Positions 47,341 to 58,975 of a stretch of 64,000 nt of DNA are shown one piece after another. Under the pieces are notes generated by a model, which saw only the letters and a program-made list of their open reading frames with translations, did not search any database and was not told the DNA's origin. The stretch lies in NCBI GenBank assembly GCA_025506515.1, contig CM046443.1, forward strand, positions 40,436,831-40,500,830, read 5' to 3'. Both the position numbers and the translations under genes were made by a program. The stretch comes from Flaveria trinervia. Taxonomy: Eukaryota; Streptophyta; Magnoliopsida; Asterales; Asteraceae. The first letter of the stretch is position 1. Every line of letters begins with the position of its first letter.

Positions 47341-48700
47341 AGCCCAAGACCATCATGGCTTGGGTTCCACATTCGAATTCGTTCTTTTGTGCTTGCAGGG
47401 GTCATCCATATAGGTCTAGTAGCTTATGGTACGTGGAAAGTGGATGCTCCCGACACATGACTGGAGATTGTTCTCTCCTTCATGACTTCAAGCATATACA
47501 AGGAACTACTGTGGCGTTTGGAGGAGATTCACAAGGTGGCAGAATTACTGGTGAAGGATCTATGACATTTGGAGGAGATTCACAAGCTTCAACTCAATTT
47601 ACTAACACTCATTGCTACATTCTGAAACCTAGATTTCAAATTCCTGAAGAATGTGTTGTCTTGAAGACCCCAAGGAAGAATAACACCTATGTCCTAAACC
47701 TTAATTCTGCTACTTCAAAAGAAGAAACATGTCTTTTGTCGAAAGCATTTGTTGATAAGTCACAACTTTGGCATAAACGCTTGGGACACACTAATTTCAA
47801 AAACATGAACAAATTGGTTAATGGAAACTATGTGATTGGTTTAACCCTAAAAGAATATCATTTTATTGACCATTGTTCAGCATGTCTCAAAGGGAAACAA
47901 CACAAGTCTTCCCACAAGCAAAAGTTGGTAAACACAAACAATTCCCCAGTGAAGCTACTTGACATGGGTTTTTTTGGACCAACTCATGTTATAAGTATTG
48001 GGAAACAACAATATTGTTTGGTGATCATTGATGATTTTTCTAGATTCACATGGGACTTCTTCTTACTTCATAAAACGAAGCATCCTAATTAATAAAAGAT
48101 TTTATCATAAGAATTGAAACCAACTTGATCACAAAGTCAAAAAATAAGAAGTGATAATGGGATTGAATTTAAGAATGAGAATATGAGTTCATTTTGTACA
48201 ACCAAAGAATCGCTCATCAATTTGGTGCAGCTAGAACTCCTCAACAAAATAGGGTAGCTGAAAGGCAAAATAGAACACTAATTGAAGCAGCATGAACAAT
48301 GCTAGCCGATGCTAAACTGCCAATCACCTTTTGGGTAGAAGCAATTAACATACTGTGCTTTGTGCAAAAGAGAACACTTATAGTAAAAGAAAGCAACAAC
48401 ACTCCTTATGAACTTCTCTTTCGTAGAAAACCATTTATTGGATTTTTCAAGTCATTTGGTAGTCCTGTCTCAATATTAAACACCCGAGACTATTGGGAAA
48501 ATTGTCATCTAAGTCTGATGAAGGATTCTTTATAGGTTATTCTTCTGTTTCAAAGGCTTACAGAGTGTTTAATCCCAAATTAAATGTCATTGATGAATCT
48601 ACAAATGTTCAATTCAAAGAACACTCATTTCACAAATCAAGAAAGGGTCCTGACTAGTTATTTGATATTGACTCATTCATAAAATCTGTTGATCAATTTC
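47341..48700 (+). pseudogene. Element E protease and integrase, catalytic residues lost
   Basis: The frame 47355-48092 has ESGCSRHMTGDC where DSG is expected, so the catalytic Asp of the protease is Glu. The pre-integrase zinc domain is intact (HKRLGHTNF ... CSACLKGKQ). The first integrase Asp block reads LDMGFFGP instead of HMDLFGP, losing that Asp. A frameshift follows at about 48090. Later pieces retain SDNGIEFKN and 48299-48535 (LPITFWVEAINILCFVQKR). Confidence 0.88.
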
Positions 48701-50774
48701 ACTTGTCTAATGTAGGAAACCTACAATAAGCTTAACACACTTCTGGAATAGAAAGAATAGATGACTTTTCAATGACCCCTCCAACTTCTGCTGAGCAACT
48801 GAATGAAGATGTTCTACTACAAGCTGATCCTGTCAGACAACCATCTCAACATCAAAGTGTTTCAAATGAAGCTGGTCCTAGCATATTTCCATCTCCTTTA
48901 GTAGAACCTTCAACAGAAGTCAGAATTGAAAATCGAGCTACTCCTCTGATTGAAACTGAAAGGACATCAAATGATGGGAGTAATCAAAGTACTGCTGATG
49001 CTGAAGCAAGAATAGTAACTAACTTTGATTATTTTTATAGTTTTCCAACAGTTCAAGATAAAGGTGCCTCTCACCAAGTTGATCTTAGGGTCTCCAATCT
49101 TGGTGTAACCATCGCTGGTGACTTTATTCCAACTAGCAGAATACACAAAATCATCCAGTGGAAAGAATTATTGGCGAATTCAATGAAAGGGTGACCAGAA
49201 GCAAGTCAAGCATAGCAAACATTTATCTGTTCTCTTGCTTCCTATGTCAAATAGTACCCAAAAATATTAAAGAGCTCCTCAAGACAATAGTTGTATTGAA
49301 GCAATGCAGGAAAATTGCTACAATTCAATAAACAATAAGTATGGAAACTGGTAGATCTTCCCGAAGGACAATACCCTATCGGTACCAGGTGGCTATACAG
49401 GAACAAAACTAATGACAAGGGAATCATCATTAGAAATAAAGCAAGACTTGTGGCTCAGGGGTATACACAAGAAGAAGGAATTGACTATGATGAGATGTTT
49501 GCTCCTGCAGCCAGATTAGAAGCAATAAGACTCTTTCTAGCATATATAGCATTTATGAAATTCACTGTGTATCAAATGGATGTGAAATGTGCTTTTCTTT
49601 AGGGAAAGATTGCTGAAAAAGTCTGTGCGTCAACCTCCTAGATTTGAAGACCCAGATTTCCCACACAGGGTATACAAGCTTGACAAAGCCTTGTATGGTC
49701 TTCATCAAGCTCTAAGGAAGTGGTACGGGACTCTATCATCTTTTCTTCTAGAAAACGGGTATGAAAAAGGAAAGATTTATCAGACTCTCTTCAGAAAAAG
49801 AAGAGGAAAAGACATGCTATTGGTCTAGATATATGTGGATGATATCATTTTTGGCTTAACAAACAAGTTACTCTACAAAGATTTTGAAGATATTATGCAT
49901 TCAAAATTCCAAATGAGTGCTATGGGGGAACTCACATTCTTTCTAGGAGTACAAGTCCAATAGACAACAGATGGAATATTCATTAATCAATCCAAATATA
50001 TGGAAACAATGTTGAAGAAGTTCAAGTTTGCTGATTGTCAGTCCATCAGAACTCCTATTGATTCTAAAGTGAAGATTGGTCCAGATCCAGAAGGCAAATC
50101 AATGGATCAGACTCACTGTTGATCTATGATAGGTTCGCTTATGTATCTAATAGCCAGTAGGCCTGACATTATGTTTGGTGTTTGTGTGTGTGCTAGGTAT
50201 CCAGCAGATCCCAAGGAACCTCATGTAAATGCTATCAAGAGGATATTCAGATATCTTAAGGGCAAACCTGCTCTTGGATTATGGTAACCAAAGGAAGGAG
50301 ATTTTAATCTCTATGCCTACACTAACAGTGATTATGGGAGATGCAACTTCAACAGGAAGTTCACTTCTAGCCATTTTCAATTTTTTGGTCCCAGATTGGT
50401 CTCCTAGTAGTGCAAGAAGCAGACTAATATGTCTGTTTCAATAGTAGAAGCTGAGTACATAGCAACATTTGCTTGTTGCTCTCAAGTTCTCTGGATTCAA
50501 AACCAGATGCTTGACTATGGTTTTAACTTCTTGCGCACCCCAATTCACATTGATAACACAACTGCAATGTTTGTTACAAATAATCCAGTTTAGCACTCAA
50601 AAAAAACCCATTGAGATTAGATATCACTTTTTGAGAGATTGTGTTGAAAAGAGGTTAATCAAATTGATTCAAGTTTTTACTGATAATCAATTAGCTAATT
50701 TATTTACCAAGGCATTTGAACCTAGTAGGTTTGAATTCCTAGTTCAATCAATTAGCATGATTAACCTTGAGTAA
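48701..50774 (+). pseudogene. Element E linker, reverse transcriptase and RNase H
   Basis: A Ser/Thr/Glu-rich linker (48772-49194) is followed by RT with GTRWLYRNKTNDKG, EEGIDYDEMFAPAARLEAIR and YQMDVKCAFL, then a stop. 49589-49828 has YGLHQALRKWYG, and after another stop comes IYVDDIIFGL (about 49830-49857). RNase H starts YTNSDYGRCN, where Asn replaces the first Asp of TDSD, continues with VEAEYIATFACC and IHIDNTTAM, and ends MINLE at 50774. At least six in-frame stops. Confidence 0.9.
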
Positions 50775-52169
50775 AATAAAAAAATTAAAAAACATTCAAA
50801 TAATTATAAAAAGTATCAAAAAGAAAACATTTTTTTAAACTTGTGTCTTATACTTTTAGGAAATGATAAAATTACAGTCGTTATATTATTCACTGTGCTT
50901 AAATTCAAAATTTGAAAGACTGACATGACTTACCTGATATGTGGGTAGGCTCAACTTGGAAAATAAATACATGTTGTGATTAACTAAATACTCATATTCA
51001 ATTTTGAAACTCTCATCTCAGAGTACTCGTAAGTGTTTGGCTTATCCAATTGTATGTGTGTGTATCAACCTAAACACACCAGGTAATGATAATTATGAAT
51101 CTCCTTTCACTACATCAGTTTCTTCTCTGTTTTGCTTAGCAAAGACCTGAAGAAACAAGCACATAGTGCTCATGGCATGATCCAAAAGATTCCCAATATG
51201 GAACACATCCACACTGGATGCATTAACAAAAAGAATCCAATCATGAATCACCTTCCAAAGTGAAGTACAAAAGAATTCGAGTGTGGATCAAAACAGTAAC
51301 AAGATCAGTAAAAATAAGTATTCATTCTTTAAGTAACCTGGTCAAGTAAGTTATGAAAAAGTTCTACCATGCATTATATGACGATGGTTGCTCAAAACAT
51401 ACTTTTGTGTGTGAGGTAAATGTTGAATTTTCAAATCAATCAAAATATGATAAATGTCACATGCATTATAATATTGACCAGGTACGAGTTTAAGAGGACA
51501 AATATACCTTCAATCTATAAGATCATAAACATGTATGTTCTACTAACAAAAACTTGCACTGTGTAATGTAAGATTGATATGATCCCAACAAAATTATACT
51601 TCATCTTCATGTACAGATTAGAAAACAAAAATCACATAAAGATTTTATGATCCAAAATTTTTAAATCTTTAAAGTTTTTATCTAAATGTGGATATCAACT
51701 TTAGGGGAGTAATTTAAAATTTTGATCAGTTTGTACCGGTAGTTACTTTCTTTAAAAACTTATAAAAGTGAAACAAAAATAAATTGACTGTGTTGGTGCA
51801 GAAGTTATACTATAGTATCTCAGCTTATGCAGACATTTTATAGCATAAAAGTCCAAGAATCAGTCAAACATTTGAAAACTTGTATCACTTCTGATATACA
51901 AGTCAATCCAAGTAAGAATTGACAATCACAACCACAGTTAAAACTTCATAAAACAACAAGTCAAAAGCAAAGACAATTCTTCGTAACAACCAACAGATCA
52001 TCAGAAAACAGAAACGAATTCAATATGCAAAAACATTAATTTTAATTAAGTTCAAATATTAATGCGGGTAAGTGCATTGGTTAATGCGGGTGTAGGTAAC
52101 CTAGGCAAATAACCAATGTAGGTAACTATTTTCAGGTCATTAAAAAGTGAAACTAATACGTTCAAATAT

Positions 52170-52808
52170 TGTAACACCCGGAAATTTTCTTTGAAGGTGA
52201 CGAAAGAAGAAAAAGAAATAATGTCCAAAGTCGAGGCTACCTCATGTGTGCGATATGTACTTTGGGTATGATGATGCGAAGGTGCGATATGTGCGAAAAG
52301 TGCGATATGTATGAAATGGGTGAACCGAAGAAATGATGAATGAATGAAGCGAATGATAATGTAACGTGTGATGATTAATGAATGGAAGAATGTAAAGAAT
52401 GTAAAGAAGATAATAATTATCTTATCTATGTGTACGTATGATGTATGATCACATGAAAGAAAAAGAACGATTTTAATGAAAGAAAAGTATGTTTTATTTT
52501 ATAAAACTAGAACTCACTCAGCAATACTGACTTTGATGTGTTTCTAGTTGGCAGGTATGTTGCTGAGGATGGCACGGGGCGACTACTCAGTTCTTTTGGG
52601 ATGGGATCCATTGTTATAATGCTTTTGTAATGAAATGTAAAAATGATATTGTGTAATGAACGGTTGTATGGTTTGCAAAAGCATTTTGATGAAATGAAAA
52701 TGTTGTTTTTAATGTTTCCGCTGCAACGCTTTTATGTAAGAAGATAAAATATATGTTTTATGTGTGATGACGGACTAGCTGTAGGCATCCCGGGAACGGG
52801 GCCTTACA
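52170..52808. mobile_element. Solo LTR, Ty3/gypsy-like (639 bp)
   Basis: It begins TGTAACACCCGG and ends GGGGCCTTACA, giving TGTAA...TTACA termini. Flanks AATAT (52165-52169) and AGTAT (52809-52813) form a target duplication with one mismatch. TGTAACACCC starts are common in plant gypsy LTRs. It interrupts the CGCATTTG-rich spacer of E, which continues on both sides. Confidence 0.78.
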
Positions 52809-53118
52809 AGTATCCTCTACTGCATTTGTTTTCAAAGAAGTATACAAAAAGTTTTAAGTGTTAAAAACCTATGCAGACAAAAGTGTTCAACCGCATTTAG
52901 TCATGTGGTAAAATTTTGTCTTGCCGCAATTGTTTTTACTCATCTACATTTCCTAAACATGGTCGACTTTAACATTGTAAACTACTTTGTGTATCAAAAG
53001 AAACAAATAATGTGCTTAATCTTTTCTATCATAATGATGCATGAAAGTCAAGAACTGTGGAGAATTATGCTCTACCACATTTGTTGAAGTTAAATATGAA
53101 GCAAGGAATTTACTCTAT

Positions 53119-53400
53119 CGCATTTGCTACAATGAACAAATGTTGGTTAACTTTGTTCTGCCGCATTTGTTGTAATGAATAAATGCTGTAACTTTTGTTC
53201 ACACGCATTTGCTATAGTGAACAAATACTGGTTAACTTTGTTCTATCGCATTTGTTGTAATGAACAAATGCTAATAACTTTTGTTCACACACATTTGCTA
53301 TAGTGAACAAATGATTTTAAGTGTTATCACTTCCGCATTTGTAACAGTACACAAATGGTGATGAATACTTTCCTTTCCGCATTTACTATAGTGAACTTAA
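53119..53400. repeat. 42-43 bp tandem repeat built on CGCATTTG
   Basis: CGCATTTG (or one-base variants) recurs at 53119, 53162, 53204, 53247, 53289 and 53334, each followed after about 12 bp by GAACAAATG or a variant. The unit is thus 42-45 bp, with an internal inverted pair CATTTG...CAAATG. Confidence 0.85.
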
Positions 53401-54119
53401 AATTTTAGCCGCATTTCTTTTGAAACTTGTAATGTTTGTAAAAGCCATTAAATTAACTATTTAAGCCTAGGTCAAAAGGTCATTTAATACTTTTCAAACT
53501 TGAGAGACAAAAAAGTGCGACGAGAGTTCTTATTCACTATTCTTCTTCCATCATCATCATCGTCAAAATATGTGTTCTAAGATCCATTCACCCTAAATTC
53601 CTTAACTTCGATTCATTATAACACTATTATCAAAGAAAAGGTGAAAATCTTCAAGTTCAAAACCCATAATCATCAAACATCTATATTGATAATGAACTTA
53701 GAATCATAGGACAAGAAATAAACATGAAAATAGAACTGATGTTAAGATATCATTGACATGTTCGATTGAAAAGAACTTGATGATTTTGAGAATAAACAAC
53801 AAACAAGTGATTTTCATGAATCTTGTTCATCGCATGAACAGGGTAACTCAAGAAATCGAAATGTTGAAAACAAATGTTGATTCCATAGACTGAAATGGTT
53901 TAAAATCAGAATAGATAATCACTACAACCATGAATAACTAAACAGAACTGATCATGCATCTCTAAATCAGATTAGGTGAAATTTTTATCAAACAGTACTT
54001 ATGAACACTCAATTTTGACCATAAAAAGTCAAACTAGGAAATTTCATTTTGATTTATGATAAACATTATCACATTTGTTATTCATTATTCTAATTCATAT
54101 GCCTCAATTGCAGGTAACA

Positions 54120-54472
54120 ATGGCTAACCTTACATGGAGCAAGCTCCATAATGTTAGTGGTTATCTTGACCCTGATGTTCCTAAGGCAGAAGGTTTAAGA
54201 GATATGATTAGATTTATCTTAACTACTAGAGTGGCTCATGCTGTTACTGTCAGACCAATTATATATGAGAACTTCATAAGATCATTATGGGGAACTGCTG
54301 AAGTAACTGATGTAGATGGTGTCAAGACACTTTCAGGAAGAATTTATGATGATCACACTCTAGCCATCACTGAACAAATTATGAGACAGTGTCTACAGTT
54401 TGGTGATGATGTTGACGCTCCGTTGGAACTAGAAGATGATGAGATTATGACCTTCTTTGCAAACATTGGATA
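54120..54472 (+). pseudogene. Element E 3' ORF, N-terminal part, cut by element F
   Basis: ATG at 54120 gives MANLTWSKLHNVSGYLDPDV, open for about 118 codons with IYENFIRSLWGTAEV, GRIYDDHTLAITEQIM and LELEDDEIMTFFANIGYE. GYE is where A and D continue with G and the W-(K/R)-Y block; here the sequence departs into the F LTR. It starts with MANL as in A. The best preserved N-terminus of this protein family in the window. Confidence 0.78.
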
Positions 54473-55190
54473 TGAAGTAATTATGCATCCATGGATCTTC
54501 AATGGAAGAATAGCTTGCTACGGATAAAGTCCCAAGTGACAGACTCCTACTGAAGACCAAAGTCCTTTGAAAGGCTAAACTTCTACTAAAAAACAATGTC
54601 CTGTGGAAGACCCAAGTCCTATGGAAGACCAAATCACTTGCATGTACTTCACAAATACATCAAGTCAATAAGTCAAACAATAAAGTAATGTTAAAAAGTC
54701 AACTTCTACAAACAAATTTACTTTGCTCAGAGAACGTCACATCAAGACATTCTCCGAGTAACTTTCTTACCACGATAAGAAAGTTACTCTTACCCTAATA
54801 GTAAACCATGAGCCTATAAATACGAGCCATAGGTGCACACTTTTAGGCACTGATTGCAAAGGATTACTACCATCATAACCCAACAAAAAAACGTAGTAGC
54901 AACTGTAACAATACACATGAAATCATCATTAGAACCCTAGCAATCAACAATAGCGATCATTCAATCATAATTTGTGTAATTGTAATCATTAATCAATACT
55001 AATGGAAAACTTTTGAATCAAACGTGTTTGTTCATTTATTACGTTCATCTGTTTTACATTTCTATAAATTTTTATTCATTGATTTATATTATGATTGTTA
55101 TTTCAACTTCAATTAAACAACGAGTAGTGATAATCCCGCGATCACTATTCGTGCAAACTGATAATTCCTTTATCAATCCTTGGATTCATA
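54473..55190 (+). repeat. Element F 5' LTR (boundaries tentative)
   Basis: The left edge is inferred from the loss of 3'-ORF similarity just after GYE; TG occurs at 54473 and 54484. It carries an iterated GGAAGACCMAAGTCC-type motif at 54540-54640 and TATAAAT at 54815-54821. Confidence 0.5.
54815..54821 (+). promoter_or_regulatory. TATA box in element F LTR
   Basis: TATAAAT within AGCCTATAAATACGAGCC, about 375 bp before the primer site. Confidence 0.6.
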
Positions 55191-55192
55191 GG

Positions 55193-55205
55193 TGTTATAA
55201 GAGTC
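55193..55205 (+). other. Decayed primer binding site, element F
   Basis: TGTTATAAGAGTC has three mismatches to TGGTATCAGAGCC. Confidence 0.5.
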
Positions 55206-55742
55206 ATGTGCTCATTGATTTAGATCAACTGATCTATCAGTGTTAGATTTGTTTAATTAATTGTTTATATAATTAGATTTATTAAATTTCTGATTAGATC
55301 TGTTGATTTTAACAAAACTACTTTAGGGTGTTCATAACGACTTGCGAGTTCATAACTTAGATTAAAGGGTGTAATTGAATGAATTCATCTACACACAAGT
55401 TGAAATAGATAGCTAACAAAGAAATTTACTCAACAATTTGGTGTAATCAATTTAAACTCATCAAACCCTAATTTATCGTTCAACGAGTATTGTTCCATTG
55501 CTCAATTAATATTAGTCTACATCAAACTTGTTCTGATTCGTAGATTTGTGTCATTGATCGATAATCAACGATTGTTCAAACAAATTTGAACAAAACTTAT
55601 CATCAAACATCCTCAATTCCATACCAGTTAAGAATTCATTAAGAGGATTGACTAATTTTGACTTTAACGACTTAATTAACCAATAATTAAGACTTTGTCA
55701 TTAATTAGATCATTTACAAAAGAATTTATATTTTAGTTAACA

Positions 55743-56343
55743 ATGATCACATTCACTAAGATGAGTAATGCACTTCTTGAATCAGCCTACCAACCTCCAA
55801 AGATGGAAAACAAAGTTGATTTCAAAACATGGAAAATTAGGTTCGGGAATCATATGAATCGCATTGATTCTGATTTATGGGTGTCCATTTCTGAAGGTCC
55901 TTATATTCCACCAATACTTGGACCTAATTACAAGGATAACAATCAACCAATAAGTCTGAAGAATTTGTCACCTGGCGATGTAAAGAAAGTCAAAGTTGAC
56001 ATTAGAGTATATAGTATGCTTACTATGGCTTTACCCGAAAACCTCTTAATCAAGTGTGAAAACAACAAACTCCTTGTGGAAGATTCCTCACACTCTCAAT
56101 GAAAGGAGTGATGAGATCAGAAGCATAAGGAAATATACATTTGGCTCAATATATGAAACTTTCCATTGCTCTTGAACTGGTAGCTAAGGTGGAAGCACTT
56201 GAATTGGATGAGAAAACAAGAAACAAAAGTGTAAAAGCACCCATTGCTCCTTACCGGTTCGAAGAAACTAATAGTGTTGGAAGTGCTTTTATTTCCGATA
56301 ATGATGATGGAAGCTCTTGTGCTTTGAGTGATGATGATGAATA
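55743..56343 (+). pseudogene. Element F gag, N-terminal part
   Basis: ATG at 55743 (MITFTKMSNALLESAYQPPK) opens a frame with DFKTWKIRFGNHMNRIDSDLW and ISEGPYIPP, the N-terminal block of Copia gag. It stops at 56102. The 56141-56343 frame (LVAKVEALELDEKTRN then acidic SDNDDGSS) matches E gag at 44850. The core domain between the two is shortened, and the zinc knuckle is absent. Confidence 0.75.
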
Positions 56344-58266
56344 AGTTGGTTTTTATGCTTCAAGGCCATCCAGATCCAACCCTCAAAGCAATTCATGAAG
56401 AAAAAGAGCAACTTGTTTAAGAGATAAACAAAGCAAAAATTACTATCTCTGAATAAGCTGGTCTTCTAAAAACAAAAGATGAGGATATTGATGCCTTGAA
56501 GGTAAAGTTTACTACTCATCAAGAATTAACAAAATAGATTGCTAAAAGTTCAAAGCCAACAATTTAGTATAACATGAAAATACAATACTTGGAGAAGACT
56601 CAAAGGAATGTCATAGAGGTTAAAACTCCCCCCAAGAAAGCTAAAATCACATCTCCCGAGAACACTCCTTCAGTAGACATATCTACTTTGAAGCCTATGA
56701 AGCATGATGAATCTGAGCGTGATGCTAAATGGAAACCATTAACAAAAATTGATTTCCTAATGACAAAAAAGAATCAAAATTTGATGAACTGTTATCTACT
56801 GATGATATTCTTGAAGAAAGGCCTCAATCTTCAATGTTCATGACCTTGATCAATAATGGATTTCCTTATGAAATGGTTGAAAAGATGAATATATCTTAAA
56901 TGAATAATGTTATGAAAGAATTCGAGAGAGCAAGGTTCATGCTCCCTGTATGCAACTATGAAACCTTCACCAAATTCCAAGCTATTAAGAATATTAAACA
57001 AGATTTGGGTCATTGTGACATAGCTAAGCTTACCAAGTACAACATGACTTGCTGGTTACAAAGTCACGATTACAACTACATGAGTTAAGGGGAAGATCTA
57101 TAGCTGAACTCAGAAAAATTATGGAATATGTAATGAAGGTGGAGTTAGAAACAGGAGTAAAGTTCAAAATAGAAGGACCAAACCCTAGTTATGCTTATCA
57201 AGCTAAGTCTACTCCTATAAAGCCACTTGTAGTAGAATGTAAAGATAGGCATAAGGGAAAAGAAAATTTGATAAAATAGCCCAAAGGATGTGATTCTAGG
57301 CAAAATATGACCTCTTGGTACAACATTCAGGGAGATCACCCATGAATTATCAACCCTAATCAAACTATTTGATCATCTCACAAATCCCAGTTCTTTGAAG
57401 AATACAGGATCATTGCTTGGAAATATGAACCAAACTGGGATTGTGTAGTAATTAAGAGGCTTTTAGGATGACACATTATTTCCCTTTGAATGAAACAATC
57501 ATATCACTCCCATGTGATGATATATTTGATCTACAAAGCGTACCTATCACCAGCTATCCAATCAATGCAAGAGGAAGAGATTTTTCTATGACTGTTGGTA
57601 AATTGAAGACAAAATTCAAGGATGATGTGATAAAGGAAGCTAGAAGGGAAGAAAAAGAACATAAAAGAAGGAAACAAAAGCTAAGGAGGTCATAATCTAG
57701 CTCTTCTACTCTAGTTAATGATGATTTTTTAAGAAAGTTAGATATGCTAACAGGAGCTCTGCAACAATCAAGCATATTGATGGAAATCAATATACATATC
57801 CCATCACTGAATAGGGATATGTAGAAACAACCAAAGAGCTGGTGATGCATAGAAATGATCCAAAGAAGAAAGCTCAAAGCATAAGATTATTTGCCCAATG
57901 GCGATCAAACTACTCTATCCAAGTTACACTTCTTATCTCCATGACAAATATTTCCCAAAGCTCAATGATGAACATGAGGAGAATGAGATATGCTTATATG
58001 TGCACATCATTCAAGTGACAGATAAACTGCATGTCAAGGCCTACAAACGAAGAAAATTTGAGGTTGTTCAGCTGCTGGGAACAAATGTTCCATCAATAAC
58101 TAAACTAAAAATTACATAACAAGATGAGTTGGAGATTGTCAATAAAAACAATGTGATGGAAACACTCACAACAGAAGAAGATGTGCTTGGTCTCAATTTT
58201 GACACTTTAAAGAAAATCAATAGGATGGAGATCAAGTACAAATATTATAGATACATATGTACCTAG
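56344..58266 (+). pseudogene. Element F: 3'-ORF-like remnants after gag
   Basis: No pol motif is present. Pieces include a possible coiled coil (56400-56570), 56574-56843 (Lys/Pro-rich), 56900-57088, 57049-57279, 57468-57695 (Lys/Glu/Arg-rich end) and 57898-58119. Charged and coiled-coil composition and lack of catalytic motifs resemble the C-terminal part of the 3' ORFs of A and B, so I infer gag joined to the 3' ORF with pol lost, as in C. The match is by character and position, not a firm alignment. Confidence 0.42.
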
Positions 58267-58434
58267 TTTATGTGCTTAAATATAAAAGTCTTTCATGTCT
58301 TACATATGTCTAATTTGACGAAGTAATGAATATGATATATGATTTGATGTTATTTATCTTTAATTCATATGTATGACTTTTTATATAGGTTTGAGATTGT
58401 TCTACACAATTCTAAGTCAATAATGATTAAGTAA

Positions 58435-58961
58435 TGTGTTCAACCTAGTCGGGTGATTGTTCATGCTAATGGACCATACTTATGGACCATACGCATGAAT
58501 ATATCATGCTTATGGACTAGTTGCATGACTTAACCAGGAGACTGGATCAGTTGTATGATGAGACATAAGATTGACTCAGTCGCATGACTGAACTTTCAGT
58601 CGTGCGTATGGATTAATCGCATGATTCAGTCTCACGACTAAACCATGCTAATGATTCAGTCGTACGAATGAAAACCACTAACCTATAAATACCACCTAAT
58701 TTGTGGAAAACAAAACACTTTGAGAGATACTTCGAATACACATAAACCCTAGCCGTCCAGAGCGTCCCACACAGCCTGTCCAAGTTCATAGTTCGTTCCT
58801 GATCGATTCCTACTCGTTCTTAATATTTAGTTCAATCTTATATTGATCGGGTTATCGTTCTCACTGATTGGATCGCCAATCAAATAGGATTCCGCACTAT
58901 TTGATCCGGTATAAACGCAGAATCAGTTAGTACTCCGTACATACACGGTCCTAACCTAACA
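58435..58961 (+). repeat. Element G 5' LTR (left boundary tentative)
   Basis: The right edge CCTAACA lies two bases before the primer site. The left edge is placed at TGTGTTCAACC. CAGTCGCATGACTGA-like motifs fill 58540-58680, just upstream of TATAAAT at 58684-58690. Confidence 0.6.
58684..58690 (+). promoter_or_regulatory. TATA box in element G LTR
   Basis: TATAAAT in ACCTATAAATACCACC, directly downstream of the iterated motif cluster. Confidence 0.65.
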
Positions 58962-58963
58962 AG

Positions 58964-58975
58964 TGGTATCAGAGC
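58964..58975 (+). other. Primer binding site, element G
   Basis: A perfect TGGTATCAGAGC. Confidence 0.95.

Larger units (their letters stand above)
50775..54119 (+). other. Spacer between pol and 3' ORF of element E
   Basis: AT-rich and non-coding. It contains a purine tract AGGGGAG at 51703-51709, TTAATGCGGGT motifs at about 52057-52092, a gypsy-like solo LTR (52170-52808), and dense CGCATTTG repeats (52820-53420, partly tandem). Short open frames here have no family features. Confidence 0.75.
43762..54472 (+). mobile_element. Element E: plus-strand Copia element inserted in D, lacking its 3' LTR in this window
   Basis: It has a 5' LTR (about 43762-44473), primer site (44476), gag lacking its N-terminal half, protease/integrase, RT/RNase H ending at 50774, a 3.3-kb spacer and the start of the 3' ORF (54120). 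It is interrupted at about 54473 by element F. Its iterated motif is AATGCGGATG/CGCATTTG. All genes are broken. Confidence 0.78.
54473..58434 (+). mobile_element. Element F: plus-strand Copia element without pol
   Basis: It has a 5' LTR (about 54473-55190) with TATA box, decayed primer site (55193), gag start (55743), then coding-like remnants without protease, integrase or RT. It runs to about 58434 where the G LTR begins. Its 3' LTR is not seen, so G may be inserted in it. Confidence 0.62.

Noticed and set aside
53119..53400. Regularly spaced short repeats resembling a CRISPR array
   Set aside because: Plant nuclear context, spacers are themselves repeats, and no cas genes. It is a tandem repeat inside a retrotransposon spacer.
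54090..54119. Splice acceptor before the E 3' ORF
   Set aside because: TTGCAG precedes the ATG, but A and B show no clear equivalent, so I cannot claim the 3' ORF is expressed by splicing.
57468..57695. Independent gene in F
   Set aside because: Flanked by stops and shifts, with Lys/Glu-rich composition like the tail of the 3' ORFs. Treated as retroelement remnant.
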